Source: Lichtheimia corymbifera B2541 (taxonomy: Eukaryota > Mucoromycota > Mucoromycetes > Mucorales > Lichtheimiaceae). Taken from it: a stretch of DNA of 64,000 bases. The DNA lies in contig JNEU01000912.1 in the NCBI GenBank assembly GCA_000697475.1, forward strand, positions 186,001 to 250,000, read 5' to 3'. Numbering within the stretch: the stretch's first letter is position 1; each line of letters begins with the position of its first letter. This document shows, one piece after another, positions 11,850 through 22,538 of this stretch. The translations under genes were made by a program, and so were the position numbers. Under the pieces are notes generated by a model, which was given only the letters and a program-made list of their open reading frames with translations, searched no databases and was not told where the DNA came from.

Positions 11850-12315
11850 ATGACGGATAACGATGCCGCCCTTGCAGCCGAACTTCAAGCTCAATTCGAT
11901 CGCCAAGATGTAGGATTTGCTGTTGAGCCCATTACGACTTGTCCACACGTTCCTACTCCCATTTCCACACACGTGTTTCTGGATCGGACCTGTGGTGCTT
12001 GCCAGGAGCCTCACGAGAATTGGCAGTGTCTAACGTGCGATACAGTGCTTTGTTCACGCTATCGAAACGGTCATATGGTGGAACATTTTGAACAAGCCAA
12101 GGATCATGTCCTGATAAATGAATGATGAGACTCGTGTTCTAAAAACACGTGCAACCTGTCCATCAATATAGAGATTGCAAGGTATCAAAGAAGTCGCTTA
12201 TATTGCAAAGTTCGGAGAGGCGCCTCCTAATCAATCGACGATCAAGATAGTGGATGGTGCGAGTGGTAGTGGTAGTGGTAGTAGTAGTGGAGGTGCTGGT
12301 AGTAGCTCTGCATAA
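11850..12315 (+). CDS. UBP-type (ubiquitin-binding) zinc-finger protein, finger apparently incomplete
   Basis: Small protein with the zf-UBP fold known from deubiquitinases and HDAC6, which binds the free C-terminus of ubiquitin. ATG 11850 in a good context; the first exon runs to about 12108 with CPHV, CGACQEPHENWQCLTC, VLCSRYRNGHMVEH. A second exon from about 12172 encodes KEVAYIAKFGEAPP, typical of the sequence after the finger, then a Gly/Ser tail and TAA at 12315. The segment that normally lies between (the Ser-X-WCYxCxxY strand with the last ubiquitin-contacting residues, about 20-25 residues) is absent from the DNA between the exons. Either the locus lost it or the assembly did. Confidence 0.7.
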
Positions 12316-12441
12316 TGAAGATAAAGGGCGGTGTTGCTATTGAAAAAATCCACACATTTCAATCTCATGATCAAGTCTAGTTTGGTTATTGAAAGAACAT
12401 CATGGTGATGATGATGGGACATATTTTATTCGAGCCAGATC

Positions 12442-13002
12442 TTAATATTTATCATTCAAGGCATCATTCAAGCGCACCACCTTGGCCATGGCAAATTGGA
12501 TACCTGTCAAAAAGCTTTCCTTGATTTGCTTGGCGGGAATGACCTTGCCATACAGCTTTTGATCGAACGTGTTGACAGCTTCGTCGACAACAAAGCATTG
12601 GTAGCCGTTGGCATTGGCATCAGACACGGTGGCAATGACGCAGTTATGGATCATCATACCAACCACAACAACTGTGTCAATATCCTTGGACTTGAGATAG
12701 GCATCCAGATCAGTGCGAACAAAGGAGCTGTTATGATGTTTTCGCACCACCTTTTCGGTAGGAAGGGGACGCACCAAGTCATGGATTTCAGCACCCTTGC
12801 TACCATCCTTCATAATGGGAACTACTTTGTAGGTCTCCTCGGTAGCAATATGTTGTACAAAAACCACATCCTTGCTTTCTTGTCTAAACTTGGTAATCAA
12901 CTGAGCCACGGCTTGGGCAGTTTCAACGGGATGATCCGTAGGGAGATTTCCACCGGGAAAGTAGTCGTTTTGGACGTCGACAACAATAAGAGCTTGTTTC
13001 AT
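12442..13002 (-). CDS. Isochorismatase-family cysteine hydrolase
   Basis: Single-exon gene of 186 codons, a normal size for this family (nicotinamidase, isochorismatase and related amidases). Catalytic triad: Asp in ALIVVDVQNDYF, Lys/Arg region in VVRKHHNSSF, and Cys in VVGMMIHNCV, where Thr-His-Met/Asp is more usual before the Cys. The substrate cannot be told from sequence. The frame is open from an ATG at 13053, but I prefer the ATG at 13002: it directly precedes KQALIVVDVQND and leaves a TATA-like element 53-60 bases upstream, which the longer start would bury. Confidence 0.85.
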   Translation of the reverse strand: MKQALIVVDVQNDYFPGGNLPTDHPVETAQAVAQLITKFRQESKDVVFVQHIATEETYKVVPIMKDGSKGAEIHDLVRPLPTEKVVRKHHNSSFVRTDLDAYLKSKDIDTVVVVGMMIHNCVIATVSDANANGYQCFVVDEAVNTFDQKLYGKVIPAKQIKESFLTGIQFAMAKVVRLNDALNDKY

Positions 13003-13054
13003 CTTGAGAATAAAAAGATTTGTGTTGTTCATGCCATCGTACTTTGGCCCCATA

Positions 13055-13062
13055 TATTTATA
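13055..13062 (-). promoter_or_regulatory. TATA-like element of the isochorismatase-like gene
   Basis: TATAAATA on the minus strand, just over 50 bases before the ATG at 13002. It argues for the shorter start. Confidence 0.5.
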
Positions 13063-13096
13063 CCTTGAGACCCATGGGCCATGATGAATAATGGTT

Positions 13097-13233
13097 GCCT
13101 TGAAAGGTAGAAATTGGTAATCGAATCCTGGCGGGATTTTCTATGACATAATCATGTCGGCATGCCTTAAAAGGTAGAAATTGGTAATCGAATCCTGGCG
13201 GGATTTTCTATGAAACTTTGACATAATCATGTC
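13097..13233. repeat. Tandem direct repeat of a 62-70 base unit
   Basis: Two near-identical copies, 13097-13158 and 13164-13233, each starting GCCTT.AAAGGTAGAAATTG and ending CATAATCATGTC. The second copy has 8 extra bases near its end. They lie about 95-230 bases upstream of the isochorismatase-like start, so the promoter region is duplicated. Confidence 0.9.
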
Positions 13234-13852
13234 ACCAATGAGAGTCATCGGCAACGATGTCTTGTCGCATAATATATCTTCATAGCTTATTATCACTACA
13301 TGATAGGGCAATGTGCTTAATAACAAATGTACCGGTGATTAATAGTGCTGTGCATCACATGACGGCAGGTAGCAATGTCTTCTTATGTGCTATATAGTAA
13401 ACGCATTGTGTACAATCACTGCTAATGGTTGCAGTCAGCGCATCCAACGCATATGTAGTCAAAGGACAAGGATGCTGGGAGTTTAATACACACACCATAT
13501 TAAATGAAGGATTTGGGAAAGTCATCGTTATCATTCCACCCCCTCTATCTTTTTTGTGAATCAGCATGAAAGAGGATCGAGTAGCTGAACCATTTATCAA
13601 ATGTACTTGCAATCAACTAGGAAGCATGTCTATGATGCTTAGGGTGATGTTATGTACGTGCCTTAAGAAATGGTTGAAATCCATCAAACCATGCATCCAT
13701 ATGGGTTCAAGCCGAGAGGAGTTACCTCCGACGAGTGCCAACTGGAGGGAATTGGATGACCATCAATTGCATCCACTCTGCACTTGTCATCCAACCATTC
13801 CCTTTGCCTTTATATAATCGATTTTCGACCTACGCAGCATAGTGCAACAGCC
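13234..13852. other. Intergenic, no gene seen
   Basis: Divergent region between the isochorismatase-like gene (-) and the RNF220-like gene (+). Only short frames without likeness to anything. Confidence 0.45.
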
Positions 13853-15441
13853 ATGTCCTCTCCTCCCAGCACTTTACCAGAGTCCCCAACCTCTTCAGCA
13901 CCCGATGAAAAGTGAGCGAATGCAGCATGCGAATTGACCATTTGAAACCAGTATACCAATGATCCGCTTTCCCCTCCCAATTTAGACCCCAGCGTTCCAA
14001 AAAGCGATCCAAGAGTCTTGCTCGTGAACTGCAGTATCTAGTTGACAACAATGGCAAACGAGGTATTCTCAGCAAATGACGACAATGGTAGCATGCGTCA
14101 ATAGTATTGATTTATACATATATGCTTTACAGCCAAACGCGATCTAGCTAAATGCCCGATATGCCAGCATCGTATTGAACCAACTCAGTGGGAGCAGCAC
14201 TATCAACTTGAGCTACAACGACTCAACCAACTTGATTCGGATGCCTATGAGGATCCTTTGCATAAGGGCAAACGACGAGGAGCAGCTTTATTGGCACGAC
14301 AACAAATGGAACGATCCAAAGGCAAAAAGAAGCAACCAGCATCAGCCTATGATGAATTACTCGGCAAAGTACAAAAGAATCGTGAACATCGAAGAGAAGC
14401 CTTGGCACGGTTAGGTACGTAAAGTAACAATGATGATGGTGGATGATGGGATGGATGGGCTAAAAAAATTCATGCATCTTTCTTTAGATCCCACTTATCA
14501 GGATACGGAGGAAGCTATCAGTCAAGCGATTATGGAGCAAGAAACTGGTGTTCAACGATGCTTTATTTGCAATGACACGCTTCATGGTGATTCAGAAGCT
14601 ATCAATCTGCATATCGATCGATGTCTCGCTTCCTTTGATTCATCATCACAACAACAACCTTCAACGACGAGCAATTCAAGTGATCAAGGTGCTTGGGATG
14701 AATATGAATGGGCCGGTCAAACTCGTGTTCGTGCAACTGCCATGATGGAAGGTGGCTATGGAGGTAAGATGGATGTCAATGAATGAAGAAGAACAACATG
14801 GATACCAATATCTCGCCTTGCTTAGGAGCTGGATTTGCTACTGCCAGTAAACGTGAAGAAGACGAAGATGAAGAAGACCTCGATGTAGAAGATGATGGGG
14901 ATGATGAATATGGAGCCATTCAATATTCCGAACGAGATATTGTTTTCGATCCTCAGGATGAAGATGCATCTGCTCTGAGAGAAATGGTATCAGGAGCAAG
15001 TCCAAGTACTACGCCACACAGCTATGTGACCATGTTGCTCATACCTTTATCGATCGCATAGTGACAATGGACACCGTAGCGGATATGAAGAAACGGTCTC
15101 GGATGAAGGCTGGCGCAGGACGACCAGCGAAGATGTACAAACTGGGCACTCAAGGCTGGTCATTGAGTCATTAAAGTCTCGCATACAGCAATTGGTAAGC
15201 ATCATGATGATGATGGATATTTTAGGGATTTGATATTCATGGGTTGGATTAGGAAATTACATCTCGGTCAGCGCCACGATGTCTGATTTGTCTAGAACCA
15301 TACAAAACACCAGTAACATCCATTGTATGCTGGCATGTCCATTGTGAGCAATGTTGGTTACATACACTTGGATCCAAGAAACTTTGTCCTCAATGTCAAA
15401 AGATCACCACCCCATCTGACCTTCGCCGCATTTACCTTTAA
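13853..15441 (+). CDS. RNF220-like RING E3 ubiquitin ligase
   Basis: C-terminal RING ligase resembling animal RNF220. Exons: 13853-13911, 13986-14062, 14133-14414, 14488-14763, 14826 to about 15004, about 15061-15194, 15253-15441. Basic start, two Cys/His finger-like elements (KCPICQHRIEPTQWEQHY and CFICNDTLHGDSEAINLHID RC without the gap), an acidic stretch, then a RING: CLICLEPYKTPVTSIVCWHVHC, EQCWLHTLGSKKLCPQC and the end TPSDLRRIYL, which is nearly the RNF220 C-terminus. The fifth junction (15005-15060) does not keep frame with the obvious sites, so one exon edge or one base is wrong there. RNF220 modifies partner stability in the nucleus in animals; the fungal target is unknown. Confidence 0.88.
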
Positions 15442-15834
15442 TCATGCATTCCCCCCACCTTCATCAACTTTTTTTATCCCCCTTCCTCTAGTACTACTGT
15501 GTATATTCATTTCCCATCCTTATTGTTTCCTGTACGTATCCAATCAAATCCAAATCTTCATACCTGTAAAGCTCAAAGGAATCGAGTGGACCAAGATTAA
15601 ATGTTTACATGTGCATATTCAAATCAGTATATTGCATTCTTAGAGTTATAAAAGTAAAGGTGGGGGAGGGAATGGGGGAAAAGAGTAAGTTGATATACAA
15701 AAATAACATAAGGAAATCGTTATCGTCGTTGTTGTCATCCTGTTTAGTTTTGCTTGTTGGTCTACGCATACAATGTAAGAAGACTTGCATCCATAATACC
15801 GTTCTTTTTTTATCCTTCTTACCTGAGTACCGAC
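15442..15834. other. Convergent 3' region
   Basis: Lies between the stop of the RNF220-like gene and the uncertain 3' end of the synaptobrevin gene. T-rich on the plus strand; no gene seen. Confidence 0.4.
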
Positions 15835-16384
15835 GATGGAACCTAATTATGCCGGCGACGTTCCCGGTTAATAAAGAAGAAGAAAAAAGTGGATTGAATA
15901 AACGGGACACTTACCAATGATGGCACCAAGAATGATCAGGATAGTAACAGCGATAATGATCTTCCACTTGAGGTCCTTCCACCACATTCGTTTACGCACT
16001 TGGTTGGCACCACGGCGAAAATGAGTTGCCGTTGATTGCAGATCCTCTTTTTGTATCGATGGGTAGTTAGTATGAGTACATAGAATACATCCTCCGCAAC
16101 AACACGCACACCCACACACACTACGTACCAGTCTTTCCACGCAAGTCGTCAAGACGTTCTCCACGTTGCATCACCTTGTCAATGTTGTCTTGCATGATGT
16201 TGACAACCTCATCCACTTGTGCCTGAACTCGGTTAGTTTTTCCGTCACCACCGGCACCACCAGCCGGGCGTTGGTTGTTGGGAATGTAGGGATCATAGGG
16301 CTCAGACCTAGTGTTTTGACAAAAGAGTCAATGGGGGTTAGCCTGGGCAAGATGGCATCGAGGGACGAGGAATGGGGCTTACAT
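15835..16384 (-). CDS. Synaptobrevin/VAMP-type R-SNARE (Snc1/2-like)
   Basis: Tail-anchored vesicle SNARE for fusion of secretory vesicles with the plasma membrane. The start codon is split by an intron: AT at 16383-16384, then G at 16307, giving MSEPYDPYIP. Exon 16129-16307 carries a Pro/Gly start and the SNARE motif (QAQVDEVVNIMQDNIDKVMQ, zero-layer Arg in QRGERL); exon 15915-16046 carries the rest of the motif (EDLQSTATHFRRGANQVRKR), the MWWKDLKWK juxtamembrane patch and the membrane anchor IIIAVTILIILGAIIG. A donor GTAAG follows at 15914. The last few residues are unresolved; a short exon near 15835-15860 is possible. About 105-115 residues, normal for the family. Confidence 0.9.
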
Positions 16385-16747
16385 TGTGTTAAAGTGTGGG
16401 TATTTGTGGAAGGAAACAAGAGTAAAAAAACATTCTTATTGCCGCTTTCCTCATCTGCATATGAACGAACACTGTGGCGGGGCGGAAAACCACTACCACC
16501 TTACACACACACACACGCACACATACACAGACATACTATCATCACTTTTTTGCTTTGCATGACACTTTTCCAATACATCTTTTTACTTGTTATCATTGGC
16601 GTCATGCATGTGTATCTTTTATGAAAGAGAGTTCTAGAACCGGATATCAATTGATAATACGAGAATGAATGAACCTGAATGATTCGGGAAAAATAGCGGA
16701 GCATCATACTCTATTTTAACTACATATGCTTTTGTGATAAAACATCC
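16385..16747. other. Intergenic with CA-rich run
   Basis: Leader of the synaptobrevin gene and 3' flank of the transporter. Contains an ACACAC-rich tract near 16502-16530. No gene seen. Confidence 0.4.
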
Positions 16748-19063
16748 TCAAGGAATGTATCGAAATGCTGGATGGCGGTCATAGAGTTCAACGTCATACG
16801 TTGCATGATCTTGCTGCAGCTTATCCCGTCGCCGGTTTTCCCGCTGCAAAAGGAAACGGAGTATAGCGATCATGATAAAGGCAAAAACAGAAAAAGCCAA
16901 GCATATCGCATGGCCGGGTCGATTCCTCATTCCTGTAAATCTATCAAAACCCCATCCCATCATTACTCTCTTTGTTTCTTTCACAACCCCGCCCCCTTAA
17001 CTTACATGGGACCCGAGAATACCAAAGCACTTGTAGTAGTAATAAAACAATCAATTTCATGCATGCCCTTGTGCTTTTAAAATAGTACCTGAGCTACGCC
17101 ATTCATTAATCCCAAAGATACACCTCGCTTAGTGTGACCATGATTGTTGTTGTTGATCCAGGATAATATCTTTTTATCGATGAGTTATAGATGAATGTCA
17201 TGATTCGAGTATACTGCTCATACGTACCACGGGGACTGTAGAGTACACGCCTGAGGCTACAAAGATAGCTCCGCAGTATCGAAGCGCAAGATGCTCACCA
17301 ACGAGCAAGAACACGTACCCGATGATAGTAACCGTAAAACATAAGAGAGCAGGCAAACCACGTTGCTGGGTATGATCCGAGTACCAGGCTACAACCTATT
17401 TGCAAGTGCATGAGTCATACATACATACATACATACGCCAAAGGAATCCACACATACAAAAAGACAGCAACAAGCTACAATGTAGGGTGGAATAGTGAGC
17501 AGCTGTGCTTGGAGAGATTGAACGCCCATGTCTCTGATAATGGTTGGTAAAAATGTAGAATACGATGAGATGGAGACCAAGACGCTGATATAGATCAACG
17601 TATAAAACGCATTCTGATAATCTTTAAACACGGCCACGAATTGCTTTCTGCTAAATGATGCATCATCACTGGCAACAGGAACACGACGAATGGCCAAATC
17701 TTTTTCCTCAGGCGTCAACCACCATCGTGTATTTGCAGTAGCAGGGCTATAAGATATAAATGTGTGTGTGTGTGAGAACTTTGATTGTTGTCGTCAATGA
17801 CGATAAGCATGTTCTTACTAGTTTGGCAAAAACATCAAACATAGAATGCCAAGCAGAACCGTTGGTAAGCCTTCCACGAGAAAAAGCCAACGCCAAGAAG
17901 CCAAACCTTGTATCCCATCCATATGCCCAATGATGACCCATGCAAAGATTCCACCAAACGCTCCTGCCAGGGTCGACGAGCCAAAGAAAATCGATATCTA
18001 CATCATATGATGGTTGATTTATGACAAAAGGAAATCAAGGATATTGCTTACTCTTCCTGCCATCTCATTGCGTTGGTACCAAAAGCTGAGAAGTAATGGA
18101 ATCGAAGGTGCTACGCCAGCTTCCCAACACCCAAGGAAAAAGCGAGCTGTGTTGATCCATGTCAGACTCTCTTTATATATATATTATACGCCTTCTTCCC
18201 ATACATACCAGCTAACAATCCGGAAAAATTAAACGTAGCAGCGATACTATGTAGGATAGTTATAATGCGTTCCTACAAGTCGCTCTGTTCTTTTATAGCT
18301 GTAGCAGCACCACTCTACCTTGAAGAGCTAATGCCCTGAATATATCATATGAGTACATGTGGATTGCTATCCTTTGTGTTTATCTTACCCAGGAAATTGT
18401 ACAATATCCAATTACAATGGAAGGTGACCACCTATAAGGGTTGAAGTTTTAAAATTTGATGCTGGCTGCATGACAACCATCTGAGGATACTTGCAGCTTT
18501 AGCGCGATATTGGCTGGGATCTGGAATAGTACATAGCCTATGTAGATGGAGCCACTCAACACGTTAACGCATATAGCAGAAGCCGAGTGCTTCACTCACC
18601 AACATAAAATATGGAAAGAGCATTATAAAAGTCATCGCCTTGCAGATTCAAGTCCTTTTCCAAACTACCAAGCCGAGCATTGCCGATGTTCCCCTGTGTT
18701 ATGTCAATACAATATCAATATCCCAAGTCGAACGATGCATTGCTTTTCATCTCACTCTATCCAAAAAAGAGAATAGATATAACAATGACACCACGGGCAT
18801 CAGCCTATCTAAACCATGAGTCGTCGTTGTTTTCTTTCTTTGTTGTCTGGTGGTTATAGATGTGGGTATACGTACGTGCAATCAAGCTTTCGTAATAATC
18901 GTCGTTCAAGACTTTTTTCATTAGCATCGTGTTTTGAGATCGATGCAGTATCGCTATTATGCAAGGCAAGATAGGTTGGTATTTGTCTTTTTAAAGGGGT
19001 ACCACTATTAACATCAGAAAAGGACTGGACTTGCTCATTGGAAATGAGAGGTGCAGTAACCAT
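16748..19063 (-). CDS. MFS transporter, anion:cation symporter family (Dal5/TNA1-like)
   Basis: Twelve-helix permease; relatives import allantoate, nicotinate, biotin or similar organic acids. About ten exons. The N-terminus (ATG 19063, MVTAPLISNEQ) leads to ERRLLRKLDC, LMPVVSLLYLFSFLDR, GNIGNARLGSLEKDLNLQ and ALSIFYVG, the family's first-helix signature. The middle has the cytoplasmic-loop stretch MTPEEKDLAIRRVP and the helix-7 region YISVLVSISSYSTFLPTII. Near the end come SWINNNNHGHTKRGVSLGLM and a C-terminus DVELYDRHPAFRYIP, both diagnostic of this family. Exons in the 17.8-18.6 kb part are short. ATG 19081 in the same frame is an alternative start. The substrate cannot be assigned. Confidence 0.88.
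17416..17436. repeat. CATA tetranucleotide microsatellite
   Basis: Five tandem CATA units inside an intron of the transporter gene. Confidence 0.85.
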
Positions 19064-19966
19064 GAGTGTAAAATGGATCAAATAATAGATGAAAAAAGCA
19101 AGTAGTAGTAGCAGCAGCAGAAGGAAAAGGCGATATAAAAAAAAGGGGTGGGCTCTTTTATCGTTTGGTTGTTTTGTACGCCTTTATATGCATGTACCTG
19201 CAGTGGTTAGGATGGAAGGAGATTCAAACATCTCTTTGCATATGACTGAGTATGCATAATAGCCTATCAGCATCGATGTGGTCCACATAGCGTCACAGCA
19301 CGTGTAACACTCTTTTTCCTTCCCCACCTATTCCAAGTCTTTGGGTTGTGGTTGCTTCTCTTCTAATAGAAATCAAATGCTCATATTGATAGCAAATGAC
19401 ATGTACATGATTATTGTGATTTATAAATATGGGTATACAAATATGAGGTGGAGGGGGATAGAGAACAAAGTAAACTCGCACATGGATATGATGATAACTA
19501 CACTACGGTTGCATCACAACAAAGTAGATCAAAGACAAATAAGCATATACACATGGCAACGGGTTACACAACAGCGTCTTTGATCTCCCATTATGCAAGA
19601 AGAGAAGACATGGCATGCAAGGCATTGTGTGTGTGTTTTTGTGGTCACGGCATGGTTGTTGTGTTTTGCACACCCGTTATATCCAATTGATTGCAATATT
19701 GATGTTGAACAAAGCTGACTGATAAAAAACGGAGGAACATCATGGTTGTACCAGAAGAAAACATTTCAAGGGTGAATGAGAGAGATATCCAAATATCGAA
19801 TGAAAGAAAAAACAATGTTGATGATATGTGAGTGAGGGTGGTGATAGTGAAGAATGTAGTAGGTGTTTGTGTGTGTGTGTCAAGGTAATGGTGGTGGTGA
19901 TGATAATGGATATATATATATGTGTGTGTGGATGGATGTAGAAAAATAAGCCTGGTTTGCGGGATA
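19064..19966. other. Intergenic, no gene seen
   Basis: Upstream region of the transporter and 3' flank of the TBC gene. Contains TG/CA-rich runs around 19625-19660 and 19866-19930 and a pyrimidine-rich strand. No coding signal. Confidence 0.45.
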
Positions 19967-21377
19967 TCACAAAAGTTCGCCGTCTTCGGAAAGCTGCCTT
20001 TGCAAATCTTCCTGTCGTAAATTGTATGCTTCGGCAAGTAGCTGATGACAAAAGAACACGGATGGTTAGTTACCCGTTTGCCGGGAGGGAGGGAGGGAGG
20101 ATAATCGACTCACCCGCTGGATGTTCAGGTACGGTAATCGGAGCAACATTGTCCGTATCTCCGATTGTTCCAGATCTTCGAGGTTCTCCCGAGCATTTAA
20201 CAAGATGGCTGTGTTGTTGTGGACGTGTCAATAAACAAAATGACGCATGGGGCATAAATTCTGTGTTTCCTTACCAAGACAAACAAAAGGATGAAAGTCG
20301 ACAAAGTCAATGATGGCAAAGTAAGCATCTAAGATAACAAGGTTAGATGGGGGGTTGTGGTTGTGGTTGCTCAAAAAAAGATCTTTACCCCATAACTGCA
20401 CCAGATCTTCAAACTTCATCTCTCTGGAAAGTAAATGTTGAAGCCACGACGTTGTCCATTCACTAAGATCCACCTCTTCTTCTTCAAAGTAATTGCATCT
20501 AAGAAATGAATGATTAAGCAAGGGCGATCTATCGATTCAAATGCCGTTTACTTACAAGTCAGGCAGGGTGTGGCGAAACAGCGTCATGAACTTTGCCATG
20601 TTTTCCTTAATGTTGTGTGTGGTATAATGCTCCTCTAGCAAAGGGTATTAGCTTGCATGGTCAAACATGAGCTCACCACCACCTCCATCAACATCATACC
20701 TAATGCCTGCATCAGCTTTTCGAAACAGTAATATGCATCCCATTCCTGGTCCAAAACATAAACAAAAGGAGCACAGAGAGATACCAAGGCTGGGTGGTAT
20801 TCAGCATCACGATTTGCACTGAGGTAAGCAAGGATAACGTTTTCGAATCGATCCATATGTTGCCTTCCATCCAATAAAGGGACCCTGCGTTGGTAACGAG
20901 CAACTTCACCACGGATACGCTTGGCTATTTCGGGATCTTGCTTATCCAGCTGCTCATAATCTTCTTTCCTAGCCTTGCTATTGGAGAGTTCCTTGGCTTG
21001 ATGATGATGTGGGGAGTGAGTGTCTCTTTGTTTGTATCTTGGGGTATTGAAGGGAGAGAGAGAGAGAGGGAGAGAGCTACTCACAACGGTCGGCTTGTTG
21101 AACACCCAAGAGATATTTCCAAACCTCCTGTTATAAAGAGTCAGTGAATGGGGGATATGACGAATGATGAAGTAAAACATACCGCACGGAGCTCGTTGGG
21201 AATGCCGTGCCGTGCAAGTAACCGAAGACGGTCAAGGTCGACGTAGACTTCAGATTGTAGAATCTCGAGATAGTCGTTGAGATTGGCAAGCGCTTCGTTC
21301 TGAGAATTTGCCATACGAGAGAGACGATCGTGTTGTTCTTTCTCCACTTGAGTTGCCAAAGGTGAAAGTTGTAACAT
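19967..21377 (-). CDS. TBC-domain protein (Rab-GAP fold)
   Basis: TBC domains usually act as GTPase activators for Rab proteins. ATG 21377 gives MLQLSPLATQVEKEQHDRL and a helical start, then the domain opening RHGIPNELRA/EVWKYLLGVQQADR across an intron, VARYQRRVPLLDGRQHMDR, LVSLCAPFVYVLDQEWDAYY, CFEKLMQALG, FEEEEVDLSEWTTSWLQHLL and FEDLVQLWGKDLF, ending AEAYNLRQEDLQRQLSEDGE and TGA at 19967. At least eight short exons. The two catalytic fingers of active TBC proteins, the Arg in IxxDxxR and the Gln in YxQ, are not seen at the expected places (the second region reads HPALVSLCAPFVY), so catalysis is doubtful. Which family member it is I cannot say. Confidence 0.8.
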
Positions 21378-22538
21378 AGCAATAAGACACTTCGGGTGTG
21401 AGTGAAGAGAAAGGAAAGAAAAGAAAAAAAAGGGAAGGTATTAAGAAAAAAGTGCCAAAGAAAGAGAGAACGTAGATGAGAGGGTGGTGCCTCGCGACGG
21501 GCCGTCTCCCCTCCCCCACCACGACTCCCCTCACCACACCCATGTTGTGTGTCAGTCAGTCAATGATAGTGGTGCGTGTCTCTTGGGTGGGGACACACAC
21601 ACATATTATCCTCCCACTACTAGAAAATCTCAGCCGATATGCTTTTTTTTCTTTTGTGTTGCAACTACTTTAAAAAAAAAATTGATACTTAGAGTAACAA
21701 CAACGTGGGAAATAGCTTGTACGTTGCATATATTGATGGATCGCTCACTACAGTAAAAAAATGGCTGTGCGTATCCTCTCTTTCTTTCATCTATCTCTTG
21801 AATAAAAATAAAAGTGTCATCTGCTGATCTTTTTCTCATCGCATGACGAGATCTACAAAGTTTTTGTGCTATTCTCCCATCCTCATCATCTGTTATTGAA
21901 GCTGATTGAGCTGACACCATCATCATTCTTCTTGTGTGGCATGAGACACTAATGGTGTGTTGATATGCACAACATCATATGTTATCAGCCTTTTAAGGCC
22001 TATGGTGTTTGATAATGTCATCGGGCCACCAGAGTGCTGTAGTTATGTCTCACAAAGTCTGATTCGTTTTCATGCACAATCTCTCTCCTCCCACACACAC
22101 GCACACCACGCAGGGTTAATTTGAAACCAGTTACTGGGATGTTGAAAAAGATCACAAATAGGCATATTCCCATCATGTCACAGGTTATAAAGTAATGCAC
22201 ATAAATACGTCTTGCATGTGTGTATATAATAAAAGACAAGCATTTCGCTAATGCATTGGTCGCCTAAAAGTCATGCTACATCTGGCGTGTGATTGGATGC
22301 ATCAACCAGAGACCAAGTGCGGTTTCAAAGGCAGCAAGAGAGAATATGACGAGAACGGTCTTTCTTGTTCTTTTTCTTGCATGGTGCGTTCCATCTCGTT
22401 GTCCCTCAACTAATCTCGCAGCAGCACGGCTTTATTTTTCTCTACGTTGTCTTGCGAGAACCCCACCAAACAGATCGTACGCATCAACCCAGCACACATG
22501 GCACAGCAACCGACACCGCTTTGACAGAATCACTTCCA
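21378..22538. other. Divergent intergenic region
   Basis: Between the TBC gene (-) and the FYVE-RING gene (+). Has a GA-rich run near 21055-21070 just inside the TBC gene, A-rich and CA-rich stretches, and no coding signal that I trust. The FYVE-RING frame is open upstream to 22365 but the residues there are unlike the protein. Confidence 0.45.
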
